Positions 4,947 to 5,301 of a DNA stretch of 5,301 nt are shown here, one piece after another. The number at the start of each line of letters is the position of its first letter. Within the stretch, counting starts at the first letter, position 1. Under the pieces are notes generated by a model, which was not told where the DNA came from, made no database searches, and saw nothing but the letters and a program-made list of their open reading frames with translations. The position numbers were made by a program, and so were the translations under genes. Source of the stretch: JACCQS01 sp050999295 (lineage in GTDB: Bacteria > Actinomycetota > Actinomycetes > Mycobacteriales > Geodermatophilaceae); assembly GCA_050999295.1 (NCBI GenBank), contig JBPCPI010000165.1, positions 1 to 5,301 of the forward strand, read 5' to 3'.

Positions 4947-5301
4947 GCCATATCGACGAAGCGGGAGTAGTGCCCCTGGAAGGCCACAGTGATGCCGCTG
5001 TGGGTCGGGCCGTTGCGGTGCTTGGCGAGGATGAGGTCGGCCTCTCCCGCGCGGGGGGACTCCTTCTCGTACATGTCCTCGCGATGCAGCAAGATCACCA
5101 TGTCCGCATCTTGTTCGAGGCTGCCGCTTTCGCGTAGATCGCTCAGCATCGGTCGCTTATCCGTTCGTTGCTCCGCCCCTCGGTTGAGCTGGCAGACCGC
5201 GATCACGGGCAGGTCGAGCTCTTTCGCGAGCAGCTTCATCGAGCGGGAGAACTCCGAGACCTCGACCTGACGGCTCTCGACACGTTTGCCGCTGGTCATG
5301 A
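4937..5301 (-). CDS. dnaB: Replicative DNA helicase DnaB, C-terminal end
   Basis: The last 121 codons or so of the hexameric replicative helicase that unwinds DNA ahead of the replisome; the gene enters from beyond the right edge. The visible part lies in the C-terminal RecA-like ATPase domain: TSGKRVESRQVEVSEFSRS, then KLLAKELDLPVIAVCQLNRG (the sensor glutamine motif, usually SQLNRG), then SDLRESGSLEQDADMVILLH, AGEADLILAKHRNGP (the arginine-finger motif) and VAFQGHYSRFVDMAHG before TAG. The Met at 5299 is internal, not the start. All motifs in this stretch look intact, so the host gene is probably functional and the damage stops at its last codon. Small oddities are Cys in place of Ser before QLNRG and THSG instead of the common TG after KHRNGP. 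Whether an intein or the N-terminal domain lies upstream cannot be seen. Confidence 0.95.
   Translation of the reverse strand, partial: MTSGKRVESRQVEVSEFSRSMKLLAKELDLPVIAVCQLNRGAEQRTDKRPMLSDLRESGSLEQDADMVILLHREDMYEKESPRAGEADLILAKHRNGPTHSGITVAFQGHYSRFVDMAHG

Noticed and set aside
4895..5137. Plus-strand 80-codon frame over the dnaB end
   Set aside because: Its first 14 codons are the transposase remnant and the remainder is antisense to dnaB.

Overview
The window looks like chromosomal DNA from a high-GC actinomycete. Codon use is strongly G/C-ending, the replicative helicase DnaB at the right edge has the actinobacterial C-terminal sequence, and the central genes form a SigK/RskA-like ECF sigma factor and anti-sigma pair, a typical actinobacterial module. 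The genus cannot be set from the sequence alone.

Layout, left to right. Positions 1-787 (minus) hold most of a DUF2786 protein whose C-terminus runs off the left edge. A short gap follows, then a roughly 60-codon remnant of a medium-chain dehydrogenase/quinone reductase (minus, about 923-1117). Next come three intact plus-strand genes: an ECF sigma factor (1215-1832), its membrane zinc-finger/RskA-type anti-sigma factor overlapping it by ATGA (1829-2557), and, after a hairpin-rich leader, a small exported protein made of two 56-residue repeats (2714-3250) that I cannot assign to a family. Beyond these lie three more broken genes: a virginiamycin-B-lyase-like (Vgb) beta-propeller pseudogene with one blade in reverse orientation (3335-4063), the 5' end of a frameshifted FAD-dependent monooxygenase (minus, about 4200-4475), and a short IS5-type transposase remnant (about 4850-4936). 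The 3' end of dnaB (minus, 4937-5301) closes the window.

How it fits together. The intact core is a sigma/anti-sigma switch that could respond to an extracytoplasmic signal, followed by an exported Cys-containing repeat protein that may be its target or signal partner; that link is inference from position. Four gene remnants around the core mark the stretch downstream of dnaB as an eroding insertion zone. An imperfect inverted repeat of about 24 bp lies at 917-941 and 4921-4946, exactly where the dehydrogenase and transposase remnants are cut off, so the 4-kb segment between may have been bounded by one rearrangement or insertion. No tRNA, rRNA, CRISPR array or complete insertion sequence was seen.
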